A DNA stretch of 64,000 nt from NCBI GenBank assembly GCA_020081605.1, contig JAHREC010000062.1, positions 3,715,758-3,779,757 on the forward strand. The letters run 5' to 3'. A program made the translations under genes and the position numbers. The notes under the pieces were generated by a model that saw nothing but the letters and a program-made list of their open reading frames with translations, did not search any database and was not told where the DNA came from. Below are positions 22,838 through 34,881 of this stretch, piece by piece (position 1 is the first letter of the stretch; the number at the start of each line of letters is the position of its first letter). The stretch is from Albifimbria verrucaria. Taxonomy: Eukaryota; Ascomycota; Sordariomycetes; Hypocreales; Stachybotryaceae.

Positions 22838-25800
22838 ATGCAGGAGACTTTCCTCTGGTCCATCTTAATCCTGTTTGCTTCAACTTGCCTGTGGAAATAC
22901 GTCACAGGTATTATCCAGCAGCCCCGAAATGTGAAACGCCAGGCCGCGGTTCCACGAAAACTCGGACTAAACCAAGTATATCCTGACCAGAGTGGCAATG
23001 CCACCAGAACAGAAATAGAGTCAGTCCCTTTATATACTTTGTCGAACCGAGCTAATAGGTCTCAGCATCGTTGCCATCCATGGCTTGGATACTCACTCGC
23101 CGAAAACGTGGGTAGCATGGAAGAGGGACGGTAACCCCAATTCCGGAGAAGTCCACTGGCTGCGAGACTTGGATATGCTGCCTTCTAAGATCCCGGCCGC
23201 TCGCATCTTCACATACGACTGGAATGCGAACTTTGACCTAGATGCGTCGGCTCAAGGGTTGCTTGGCCATGCTGATGCATTATTGGAAAAGCTGCATATC
23301 TGCAGATCTAGCGTCAGTGGCCTTGGATTCACATTTTCATTTTCATTTTCAGTGAAAAGCATTAACTATGAAAATAGGATGCTAGCTTCCATAGACCCAT
23401 AATTTTCGTAGCCTCCTGTTTTGGCGGCTTATTGCTTTGCAGGGTGAGATAAAGTCGCTTATATATACCAATTCACACTGACTTGTAGAAGGCACTTCAC
23501 CGGGCATCAGAAGGTCACAGTCCATACCATCAGATGCTCAAGTCGACTGTTGGTGTGGCATTTATGGGGACGCCTTTCCAAGGCAGTCATCAAGGCTTCG
23601 TCACAGCGACGCAGTTGCGTCTCAATATTGCAATATCTGCGGGTGGTGAAACAGCAGATGAACTGATCAAGTATCTAAGCAGCAACAACCGTGATCGTAA
23701 ACAGCTTGATGATACTGTCCAGCTGTTCTGCGAAATGTCCACTAGCAATAGTTTCAAGTTTCCGATTAGATGTTTCTACGAGACACAACGGACAGACTTC
23801 AAAAAGGTTCTCAAGAAGCTACCTCCTGAATATATCAAACAGCTTGGCGAGAACCATACTGGTATTGTAAGCTACCCTGACGTTCAAATACCGTGAAACA
23901 GTCGCTGACTACACCAGCTGGTTCCACAAAATTCGGCTTGCCTTCAAGGCCAAGGCCAGTCTGCTTTAAACGTCAGACACGGAATGTTAAACAAGTTTGC
24001 AGGCCCAGAGGATGAGGCATTCAAGACCGTCTCCTATTATCTGGAAAAATTTGCCGAAGATGCACTACAAAATAGTTAGCAAACATTTCTACAAGCCCTC
24101 TCAAAGTATCAATATGCACTCTTGTGACTGTGTGCTGCCAAGCCATTACTATCAGAGTGCGTGGCTCTGGACGTTAGCTAACTTTCTTTTTTTCAGGTCC
24201 AGAGGCCTGGATCCGCAACAAGCATTACACAACGGACAGGCTCAAGATCGAACGACTCTCGGGCAACCGGTTGCCGATAGACCAGTGCTACATCAATCTC
24301 GCTATGGTAGTACGGTCAGATTGCGATGCAGCACAACCTAAAGAGGAGGAGGCGGATACCCTACAATTATCTCCATTTTCATTCTCTGCTCGACTGAAGG
24401 TCGAACCACCAAGTGAGGACATCCAGGTTGAGCTAGCGAACATCTTTGACCTGCGCGAGGGGCCTGATGGCCACATAATACAACCAAGAAGAATCCTCAT
24501 CCGAGGACGAGCTGGGGTGGGGAAGACCACGCTGTGCAAAAAAATAGTTCACAATTTCCTCGACGGCATGTGGGAGGACCTATTTCAACACGTCCTTTGG
24601 GTGCCATTACGGAGGTTGAGGTCTTTTAGTTTCCAAGAGTACAACCTGAAGGAACTCTTTCAACATGAGTACTTCCATGGATCTAGCGAGGGCTCTCACC
24701 TCGCAACAAAGCTGTGGCAGAATATTGAGCATGGAAATAAAGAAACCTTGTTTATCCTCGATGGTTGGGATGAAGTAGCCGAGAACCTTTATTCGTGCGA
24801 CAACATGCCTAGTCTCCTGAAAACACTGTTAAATCAACCGAATGTCATCATCACGTCTCGCCCATTCGGAACCCTTCCGCCTGACCTTCATCCACTCCAC
24901 CTCGAACTGGAGACAATTGGATTCTCCCAGGATCAAGTGAAAGAATACATTGAAGAGGTCTTCCGCGACGATCGACAGAAAGCTGATGAGATTCAGTCCT
25001 TTCTTCAAGATCATTTACTCATTCAGAGTCTTGTACGCATACCGATCCAATTGGATGCTCTTTGTTATATCTGGGATGAAGACTCTACATCCGGAAATAT
25101 ACCGGAGACTATGACCGCCATTTACGAAGCCATCACGCAACGCTTATGGAAGAAGGACGTTGTGCGATTAGGCAAAAAGAGGGAGGGCTATGTCCGGGAA
25201 GCTCTTGTATCAGAAATCAAGCGTGACATTGATGCTGAAACTAAGCTTCTTGAAGGGCTTGCCTTTGTTGGACTGGACAGCGATATAATAGAATTCCAGT
25301 CATCCCATCTTAACGCCCTCTCCGAAAGATTAAAACCTCTTGAAACGGGTCTCCCACTTAATTCAATGCTTAAAGGTATTTCGTTTCTGCGGACATCAGA
25401 TCCCCTAGCCAACGATCGCCACCAGAGTTATCACTTCTTACACTTAACCTTTCAAGAGTACTTTGCGGCACGATATTTTGTGCAGCAATGGAATAATAGG
25501 GAAAAGCTTATGCGTCTAGTGTTAGACAAAAGGAAGCCAGAAGTTGCTGAATCCGTCCCTGAGACATTTCTCCGGAAACACAAATACAACCCCGGTACGA
25601 TATTTTTGGCGTTTCGTTGCCGGCTTGCTACATGCCAATCACAACGAGGAGCAACTCTATCACTTTTTCCGCACAATTGAGGACCAGCCACGGGATCTCT
25701 TGGGTCCAGCGCATCAACGGCTGATTCTGCGCTGCTTGAGCGAAGTGGTTCCACCGCAGGAGACCTCAGAGTTAAAGCAGCTTCGAGAACATCTAGAAGG

Positions 25801-27423
25801 CCAACTGAAAAAGTGGTTGTTATTTGAATACGAATTTTCTGGTGATTCACTATTAGCAGCTGAAATGGAATTCCCGGACTTCATCCTGTATTCCATCTTA
25901 AAAGAGGAACCGGAAGATATGAAACTTCGAGTTCTCAAATCACTGATGACAAAGCCACGAATTCATCATACAATCGTGAACTACACAGGTTCATTATTGG
26001 GTAGCAACTACTCAGAAGAGCTAAAAGGTGTGGCTCTTGCGGTCTTGAGTGGGTTAGAAGCGCTCCCAGAGGAGATCATCCTAGCAATATTGGCACTAGT
26101 AAAGGGTCCAAGGCGATCGGTACTGTCCTCAGTGTACCAGAACAGAGTAGCAAAGCAAAAGTTCGGGATGCAGTCAGTTTGGAGGGCGAGGATGGTGCTA
26201 TCAAAGGAGATCCTCCTACCTATAGTGCCACTATTACAAGATCCAGAGAAAATTGTCCGATGCTGGGCGGCGTTCACTCTTCACCATCAAGAGACACTTC
26301 CAAGAGAGATCATTCAAGCCACAGCGGAACTACCAAAGGATCCAAGGTGTAATAGGCCGTCCTTAGCGTATGAGATCTTAAATGAAAAACTAACAGCACC
26401 ATTAGAGGAGATCACTGGAGCTATAGAGAAACCTTGGCAAAAGACAAAGAGGGATATGCACTATTCGGTACTAGCGGCCTTGAGAAGACAGTCTTGGCTT
26501 CCAGAGGAGATCCTTCAAGATCTAGACGCATTATTACGAGATCCAAATATGTATTTCCCGTACTCAGCAAAAGAGGTCTCAAGCAATCAGGTCACATTAT
26601 CAACAGCGACCCTTCAAGCTATGGCAGAATTATTAGAAGATCCAGATGACAATACCCGATACTTAGCAGTATGCGTTTTAAAAAACAGGCTAGGCTGCCG
26701 GAGGAGGTCCTTCAAGCTATAGCAGCACTATTACAAGATCCATACAAAAATATCCAACTCGCAGCATTGAATGTCTTAATAAGCCAAGCTTGGCTGCCGG
26801 AGGAAGTCCTTCGAGCTATGGCAACACTGTTACAAGATCCATACAAAAGTATCCAACTCGCAGCATTGAATGTCTTAATAAGCCAAGTTTGGCTGCCGGA
26901 GGAAGTCCTTCGAGCTATGGCAGCATTATTACAAAATCCATATGACGATGCCCGATCCTTAGCAGTGCGGACCTTAGAAAGCCAAGCTAGGCTGCCGGAG
27001 GAAATTCTTCCAGTTGTAGCAGCATTATTACAAGATCCAGATGCCAGTACCCGATCCTCAGCAGTATCGATCTTAAGAAGCCAAGCTTGGCTGCCGGAGG
27101 GAATCTTTAAAGCTGTGGCAACATTGCTACAATATATAGATGAAGAAGCCCGGCAGTCCGCAGTGGAGATTCTATCTCAGCAGGTAAGGCCGACAGATGC
27201 AAGATTTTATTATCTTCTTTCCAAATTGGACGGCCAATCTTTCCGTGCCTTATACAAGGATTGGTTGAGACGAAGCTTCCGGGAACACTTGGCATGGTAT
27301 TCCGAGGATATAAACGCCGATATCAACGAACAAAGCATGAGCGCTTATTTTGAAAATCTGAAGACTCTGGTTGAAGAAGTGCAAAAGTCCTTGGGTGTCC
27401 CCTGCCTGGAGAACGTACAATAG
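22838..27423 (+). CDS. NLR-type STAND protein: alpha/beta-hydrolase-like, NACHT, HEAT-like repeats
   Basis: The first ATG encodes a membrane-like segment (FLWSILILFASTCLW). A frame break follows near 23040-23070. The hydrolase-like domain (VAIHGLDTHSPKTW, FVASCFGGLLLC, VGVAFMGTPFQGSH) spans exons up to 23312, 23378-23443 and 23489-23866; the next exon starts at 23918 and ends near 24080 (donor not resolved). The last exon is 24197-27423. NACHT has Walker A GRAGVGKTTLCKK, Walker B LFILDGWDE, then VIITSRPFG and the FLHLTFQEYFAARYF motif. About a dozen HEAT-like repeats follow, the last five near-identical. Missing bases are inferred at 25590-25593 (C), 25603-25607 (T) and 26680-26685 (A). Fungal NLRs of this layout act in non-self recognition and cell death; this role is inferred. 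Confidence 0.9.
26689..27183 (+). repeat. Five tandem 99-bp HEAT-like units inside the NLR gene
   Basis: Exactly five units of 33 codons, each starting with (A/V)-(R/W)-LPEE and ending in SQ. Units two and three are almost identical in DNA apart from a few changes. Variable positions cluster at residues 1-2 and 19-30 of each unit, while the LPEEVLRAMAALLQ core is constant. This is the signature of recent unit duplication or gene conversion. Confidence 0.9.
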
Positions 27424-28738
27424 AAATGTTAATAGCCTTATGTTACAGATGGATGGGCAAGGAGCTACTACTTCGCACTTTTCAAATTTGTTGCCCAGAT
27501 ATTTAAGGCATTTTATGAAAGACCACCAGCATTTACACTATCCATTAATCAGTGACTCGGTGCAGCCGAACAGTATGGTCCAACACAGCTCGACACGTCT
27601 CGCCACACAGCCATTGGCTTGTCCTCACCATCACTACAGTTATGCTGATAGATCAGCCATTGATCTACCAGGAGTTTCAGTCCAGTGTGGCATGAACCCT
27701 GGGTAGATACTAGAGCAGTCAGAAATCCCTGCTGAATACCTGGAAAGCTTTGCTAAACCGTCAAGAACGTTGCTGAACTATCCCAAGTCACCGCATTTAT
27801 GAAACATCCAGAATTTTCACCACGACATTATCCTTAATAGTGAAAGCCCAAACAAAGACTCATATATCCTAATCATTTTCACCATCAAAGCAAACCCACA
27901 ATCATTAAAATCACCACTGTTGAAACCAACGATTTACTCTTCTTCCATGAACTCTCATCTATCCCAAGAGAACTTAGGCTTTCATCTGGAGCACTTTTCT
28001 TCAAAGGCCGTATACCATATTCTTCGCTGCAATAGTATTGCAACATATTACAGTAAAACCTCTCACCTAGAGAAACTTAGGACAAGGGCACTGATTTAAT
28101 ACGTGTGCCTTTTACGATATTGCGAGTATATTCTTAGGCTAGACATAAAGCATAAATCACCTTGAACCGATAATGAGGCATTGGTATGAAAACAGCTGCC
28201 TGGAATAAGCGAATGTCTCATACCGTCATACGAGAACACACGCGCGGTCATCCAGCCACAACTCAACACACGCTTCCTAAGAACAATGATTTATCCATAA
28301 CACAGGTACTTTCATCATAGTCATGAATTATAAGAACCTTATCATACTATCACATCTACAGCTACCTATGTAATCAGGAAAGGAGATAACATCCGCAACA
28401 CTACAACACCACAAAAAGACCCTACCATCTCCATCCCATCAAACCCACACCTTCAATACCACAACCAACATCCTCCAAAGTCCATACCTATCAAGAAAAA
28501 GACACATTTCCACTACAACGCATCACATGCACGACCGCGCGGCGGCCCCGCCAAAAAGGCTAGCGTCGTGAACTCTCGGGTTCAGCTTCAGCCTCACGAA
28601 CATGTGCCGGGGCGCTGCTCCGTCGACACTTTATACCGGTGACGTCTCGCACACTTTATTTCTTCATTCCACAACCATGACGGACCCTCACCTATTAGTG
28701 AAAATACCACACCTCAAGGATACAGCTTCATCTTCATA
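27424..28738. other. Gene-free interval at the accessory/core boundary
   Basis: 1.3 kb, AT-rich on the left and more CA-rich on the right, with no supported frame. The last 200 bases probably contain the promoter of the MDR gene. Confidence 0.6.
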
Positions 28739-29930
28739 ATGGCTGCACAACCATCCCGTCTCTGGACATTCTCCTCTCGTGGCCTCTCATCCTCCACGCT
28801 TACACTCACCACCCGTCCCCAGCCCACGCTTCCTCCTCCTCTACCTCTCCCGCGCGACGCGCCCACACCCGAGGAATGGCTCCTCATCAAAGTCTCCTTC
28901 GCGGGCCTCAACCCAGGTGCCATCTTCCAAATGACCCTCATCCCGCCGTTCCTCCGCACCGCGTCCTGCACGCCAGACATGGATTTCTCCGGTGTAGTCA
29001 TCGACGCATGGCACCCCGACGGTGAACCAAAAGCCCGCTTCAAGAAAGGCGATGCCGTCGTCGCCATGCTACCGGCCGCGCACATGCTTGCCACAGGAAC
29101 AGGCGCACTGGCGGAGCATGTCGCCGTTCCGGCCAAGTACGTCGTGCACAAGCCGGAGAGTGTGGGGCTAGCAGATGCGGCCGGCGCGATGCTACCCGGT
29201 TTAACAGCATGGGAGCTTGTTGCAGCAGCGAAGCTCAAGCCTGGAGATAGGGTGCTCATTAACGCAGCGGCCGGAGGTATCGGCTCCATGGTGGTACAAA
29301 TGGTGCGCAACGCCATAGGAAAAGATGGCTACATCGTCGGTATAAGCGGCACCAAGAACCAAAGTCTCGTCCGGAGTCTCGGAGCAGACGAGGTAAGATC
29401 CATGTTATTCACCCCCATCTTTCAACTCTCAATACCAAGTACCATACACTAACAACCCAGACCGTCGATTACACCATCCACTCCAATCTCCCTCCCACCT
29501 CGCCATGCTCTTCTCCCCACGCCCCTTCGACGCCATCATCGACGCCATCGGCGTTCACGCTCTCTTCGTCTCCTCGCCCTCCTACCTCGTTCCCAATGGC
29601 GTCTACTCCTCCGTCGGTGTCCGCCCGCCCGATTTCTCCGTCCCCAACTTCTTCCGTGCCGTCATTCGTATGAAGCTCAACGAGTGGTGGCCCGTCTCAT
29701 CCTGGCTCGGTGGTTTCGGCCGTCTCTGGCACGGAGTCTCCGTTATGGCCCCTTCCCTTGAGGACCGTCAGCGTGTGGCGGATTTATTAGGGAAAGGTGA
29801 TGTGCGCGTGGTGAGAGATAGTATTTGGAAGTTTGAAGATGTAAAACTAGCGTATGAACGGCTGGCAAGTGGGCATGTAAGTGGTAAGATATTGGTCAAG
29901 GTGGATGCTGCTCTCGATGATGATGCATAA
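28739..29930 (+). CDS. Zinc-independent MDR alcohol dehydrogenase / quinone oxidoreductase-like protein, about 374 aa
   Basis: Two exons, 28739-29392 and 29461-29930; the 68-base intron has GTAAGA and a CTAAC branch site. One C is missing in the run 29494-29496 (between SNLPP and HLAMLFSP); with it the gene is 375 whole codons. The GroES-like N-terminal domain holds CTPDMDFSGVV and KKGDAVVAMLP. The Rossmann domain has the glycine motif NAAAGGIGSMVVQ (about residue 180), typical of NADPH-dependent quinone oxidoreductases in the zeta-crystallin/reticulon-4-interacting group. No catalytic-zinc Cys/His set is visible. The substrate is unknown. It is probably cytosolic or mitochondrial, since the N-terminus is Arg/Ser-rich. 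Confidence 0.9.
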
Positions 29931-30258
29931 ATGCTTTCAGAACGGCAAGTTCTACAATATTAGCATAGTTCTCCCCTCTTACTTCGCTCGCAATCAATGA
30001 GCAACAATGATATATGCACAAGTAATTCATTATCCGTAAGCATAATCGTATTGCTATTCAAAACCTGCTTCGTGCCAACAGCTAAAAGAAATTCAAGCTC
30101 CTAACGCCTTGCCATCCTCGCCAAGTCAGGGTATCCATTGTGGAAGCATGCGCCAACAACTCACAAATAGTGAGAAGAACAAAATTGAGAAACAGGTACA
30201 AGCACATGAGAGCCCGTTTTCACGCACTGTCATCAATCAGGATACCCCAAACCCTGTC

Positions 30259-33200
30259 CTAGATCCTGCCACCTTCGAACGGATTCTCCCGTTCTTCCGC
30301 AGGAGGCGTAAAATTACGCGGTCGGTAACCATCATGGTTTTGACTTTCCGAATGATTTACTCCCGGCTCATAAGAGCTACCCTTCTCTTGTCCATTCCTG
30401 TACAGCTTATTCTTTGTACGCTTCGACTTTTGTGAAGATCGTGCCGTTTCGGCTATGATCTCTCGCAGTTCGATTCCCTCGGCCTCGCCACGCTCTGCTG
30501 CCTTGGCTTGATCCTGCAGCTTACGCGTGGCATTGGCGTCTTTCTCGATTCGCTGCATAATATCCTGATCGGTGGGCCAATATACTCGTCGGACGGCTTG
30601 GATGACAAGTTCGACCACGACCAGAGCACCCAGGCTGATCAGAACGGTGGCCCACCATTTGAGCTGGCGACCAAAGTTATCGATGAACGCGTCCCGAACA
30701 ATATAAGGACCGAAAGACTTTCGGTAAAGACCCGACAGGATGAGGTTCCAAAGGAACCAGCCAAGGATCGACAAGAAGAAGCCCGCCATAGTGATAACGG
30801 TCTTGGTGTGTAATTCCAAGATTCTATGCAGGTCAGTACCTGTTCGTTAAACAGATGTGGGCAACTTACAATAACTTGATGTTAATGAAAACGACGCTAA
30901 CGGTAAAGCAAATAACACCGATGGCAAAGAGGCTCGTATCGTCGGTAAACAAGGCGCTGGTGTACGCACCCCACATGAGGTAAAACGTGGCGAAACTACC
31001 GCCTGTACCTATAAACATCCACCAAATATACTGTGCGTAGCTGAAACCACGACCTTCCTGGCCGTAGGTGTACAGCTCGGGTGCGGCCAGCAATGTGTCC
31101 GCCTCCAAGTCTTTTCGAATATGCCAAGCAGAATGACGGGTAGGGACGTAAACGCAACGTTGAATACCGTCAAACTCCACGACTCGTATAGCGAAGTTCC
31201 AGTGTAACCGTTGAACTGCTGGAAGTGTGCTTGTACAATGAAAAAGATCATCTCCTTCCAGAAAGTAGCTAGCACGTACTTGGCTGTACGCAAGTAGTTC
31301 CACCGGCCATGGACAAACAAGAGTTTCTGAAGGAAGCGGAACTGTGCGATCGAGTAGTCTGAGACTCGTGCGGCCTGCAAGCCCTCACGTCCAGAAATGC
31401 CAATGCCCACGTGTGATGCCTGGATCATACCAATATCGTTGGCTCCATCTCCGATGGCCAAAGTAATACTCTTAGGCACATAGAGGCGAATAGAGTTAAC
31501 AAGGTGTGCCTTTTGTGATGGAGAAGCACGGCAGCAAATAACCGAATCAATGCACACGGTGAGATCGTAGAATAATACTGATAGATCTTCGTTCTCATCA
31601 ATGGCAGCAAGAGTTGCTCCATCGACAACCAGAACCGAATGCGGTGAAGTGCCACTTGTCACATCATTCAGTGTCGATTGTAGCGTGGTTTCAAGATCGC
31701 CTTCATCAACATCCAGAATGTGTATCTGCGAATATGGCTTGCATACTCGGGCCGAATGTCCAATATTGATAGCTGTCTCGCGTTTATCTCCTGTAAGCAT
31801 CCAGACTTTAATGTTAGCCCGGCGAAGCTTGTCGATGGTCTCGGGGACGCCCTCTTGTAGCTTGTCTTCTATGGCGGTAGACCCGGCAAGCTCAAACTTT
31901 CGCTCAATCTGCTCAGCGGCTTCCTCGATACGGTCCTGACGGTCAACCAAGCTTGTCTCTGCTTCGCGATACATTTGCTTCCACCGAGAATAACTGTCGT
32001 CATCAATGTAACGGTAAGCATAGAGTAGAGTTCGCAAACCCTCGGCGGCGAACTTGTCGATGCTCTGGAAGCAATGCTCGAACACAGCGGCCTCGTTGTT
32101 AGCGATGGACTCGTCAATTCTCGGGTCCAGGCCATCGTTAGAAAAGGTGCGGTGAAGACTGTGGCGGGGACTTCGCATGCTTTCGCCGTCTCGGTGATAT
32201 CCAGAATCATTGCTCGTACGTCTCTGCAGCATCGACTGGACATGTTCGGAATAAGACAGTCTATTCTGATCGGTGGAGCGACGGCTAAAGTTGAATCTGG
32301 GTCCAGGTGAGTCGGATCGTTGTAGGTTCAGGCTGTTGCGAATCGCGGCTTGCTCCTGAACAGCAACATCCCTTTCCATAGACATGCGGGCGAAGGATTT
32401 GCGCTTAACTTCCCGGGCCGTCTTATGGGCCAAGTCTTTTAGCTTCAACCGCTCCATGATGACATTGTCCGCTCCTTTGCAGAAGACACAGATTCGGCCA
32501 TCCGGCATCCTGATAACAATAGACATTCGCTTCCGTTTGCTGCTGAACTCGATGACGTCCAGTACCTGATACGTCTCCGTCCGAAGTGAGCCATCCGCGT
32601 CAGTTACTTGCAGTTTGATCGACTGCGAGGGTCGGTCAAAGAGCAGGTATCCAAGATCTCGTGCGGCCTCGATTAGAGCAAGCTCGTCGGGAGAGGATGA
32701 TTGAAGGTAATGTCTCCATTGTCCTTAGTTTCAGGGAGGCAGGTGTGACACAATGCGAGGCAAAGAATGAAGTGCTTAACCCTACGCGAAAAGGTAGTGT
32801 TAGGCCTATTTCGAATGTAGGCTAAGAGCTCTTCCGTCTTCATTTCCGGCTCCTCGCCCGGATTGACAGACGACTTCCATCGAGCGAGTGAGTTCGTCGT
32901 GCTCGTCCTCTTGAGACCAGACCCTTCACTGTACTCACTACCGGAGGGTTTGTTAGATTTCAAAGCCGGTATCTTTTTGTGGCTGTCAATTTGTCGCTGC
33001 CTCGCATCCTCATCTCTTTCAACATCCATATCATGAAGACAAGCCACACCGGCAACAGTCATTTTACGGAACCTCATCAGATTTTCCGTCAGTGTGCCTG
33101 TCTTGTCGGTGAACACGTAGCTAACTTGACCCAAGTTTTCTAGGATCGTCATTGTGTTGGCTACCATAGGAGTGTCCGAGACTGGGTCGTACATTTCAAC

Positions 33201-34881
33201 GTCTTGGAGGAGCAGAAGCTGACCAAGCTTGATGATTTCCATACTCACATAGAGCGACAGAGGGATCAACGTATTGAACATAATCAGATAGCCGAAGAAA
33301 ATCTCCCGGAAGAGCACTTCGGCCAGATACCATCTGTCCGTTCTTGCTTTCCAGATGTAGTAGCCCCGGTTAGACCACCGGAAAGGCACAAGACAATGAT
33401 AATTTGAAAGAGGACCATCATGTTGATGGTGGACTGGATGGCGGGTTTCTTGGCGCGGACATTCTTGTTAGCATTCATACGAATCTTGCATTCTTCGCCA
33501 GAATTGATAACAATGCCGATTGCTTCATGTGTGTTTCGAAGGGTAGAGCCTCGATAAACGACATTGTTTGATGTCAAAGGGACCGTCTCGCCATCAACAA
33601 CAACTTTTCCTTCAAAGTTGTATAGATCGATATTGGGATCCTCAGTGACTACAGTTGCTTGGGTGGACAACAGCCCATCGCGGGTGTTGCACCTCTGAGC
33701 CAGTAGTGTGCAGGCTTGCTTGCTTTTCAGATTAGTTTCTCCATCAAGGGCAGCAGTGTCAATATAAGCAACACCATTAGGGCCCGTAGCGTAAAGGATG
33801 ACGATATCGGCGGGGATGTTGTCATCACGGCGGAGTCGAAGAACGTCACCGACTTGGATATGCTGCCATTGAACAGGCATCCAGTCGGTCTCATCACCAA
33901 AACCACTATCAAGATGGTGTTGAAGAGCAGCACTGCGAGCTGTTGGGTCTTTTTCTGCTGCTTTTTTCTTTCTTCGCCTGCTTCTTTTGTGCGCGGTGGA
34001 TGGCTCGCTCGGAGGGGTTGCTGTGACCCTCGCGGACACCGTGGGCCATGACCCAGGCCGTACTTCTGTTTTCGGCCTTGTCGAGCGTATATCTCCTGTA
34101 GTCATCCCAACCCTCCTTGGCCATGCTGAAGGCCACAAAGACTGCGAGAGGCGCAATAGTAGTGTACTTTCCCACAGTACTCAGGCCAGGAATTAGCTGC
34201 AGAATACCCATTATCAGAAAGTAGAAGTTGCCAAGCTTGCTAAACTGGTAGATCAGCTGCATAGGTATAAAGTCGTAGAGTGTATAGCGGCTTGAGCGAA
34301 TGAAGTTGCTTATGTAGGGTTTGTTGGATCTCTCGTCGATGAGCCCCTTGGGCCCAACGCCCGAGGGATTGAGGGAATGTGACGGCCATCGCGGGTGGGG
34401 GCAGAGGCTTCTGACGAAGGATAGTTTCGAGTACGACTTTCTTATAGAGATAGGCAATCTGAGCCCTGACGCGTTGCTTCAAGGACAAGGTCGCGTGTTG
34501 GCCCTTCTTCTTCTTCCTCTTGCCAGCCTTGTCCCTCCGGATGGCAGCGCGCAGCCTCTGGCGCAGGGGCGAGGCCATGCCGGAGTCGGGGTTTCAGGGC
34601 GCTTCGTCGAGCTGGCGCTTGGTGACGGCGGTCTCCTCGTGGGTTAGGAATGGGTTCTGGACGGGAGCCGGGGCGCTGGTAGGCGGCGGGTGTTGCAGAG
34701 GACCACGAGGCTCGGCGGGCCGCCAGTGGAGGTCGTCGCGAGGATAGTTGTAGGACTGATCGTCGCGCGACATATCGGTGAGAGTTGGGCTATTGGGGCT
34801 AGCCGGGGCGTGGTCGTCGTAGCTGTCAAAGGCACGGAATTGAAACCTCCCCGGCGCGGCGTCAGTGCGACGACGGGACAT
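30259..34881 (-). CDS. P4-type ATPase, phospholipid flippase of the DNF3 type, about 1527 aa
   Basis: Flips phospholipids from the outer to the cytosolic leaflet at trans-Golgi/endosomal and plasma membranes. ATG at 34881; one intron, 30824-30869, before the last exon. In order: a disordered N-terminus, YISNFIRSSRYTLYDF, first membrane pair with LIPGLSTVGKYTTIAPL, DGETNLK of the actuator domain, VFTDKTGTLTENL with the phosphorylated Asp, FCKGADNVIMERL, LTGDKRETAINIGH, GDGANDIGMIQ, then the C-terminal membrane helices and a charged tail. Seven missing bases are inferred in runs near 34393, 34373, 33962-33967 (two), 33364, 32703 and 31112; the sum then divides by three. A TGA at 34596-34594 interrupts the N-terminal tail and may be another set of missing C. 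The 328 bases downstream hold nothing. Confidence 0.94.
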
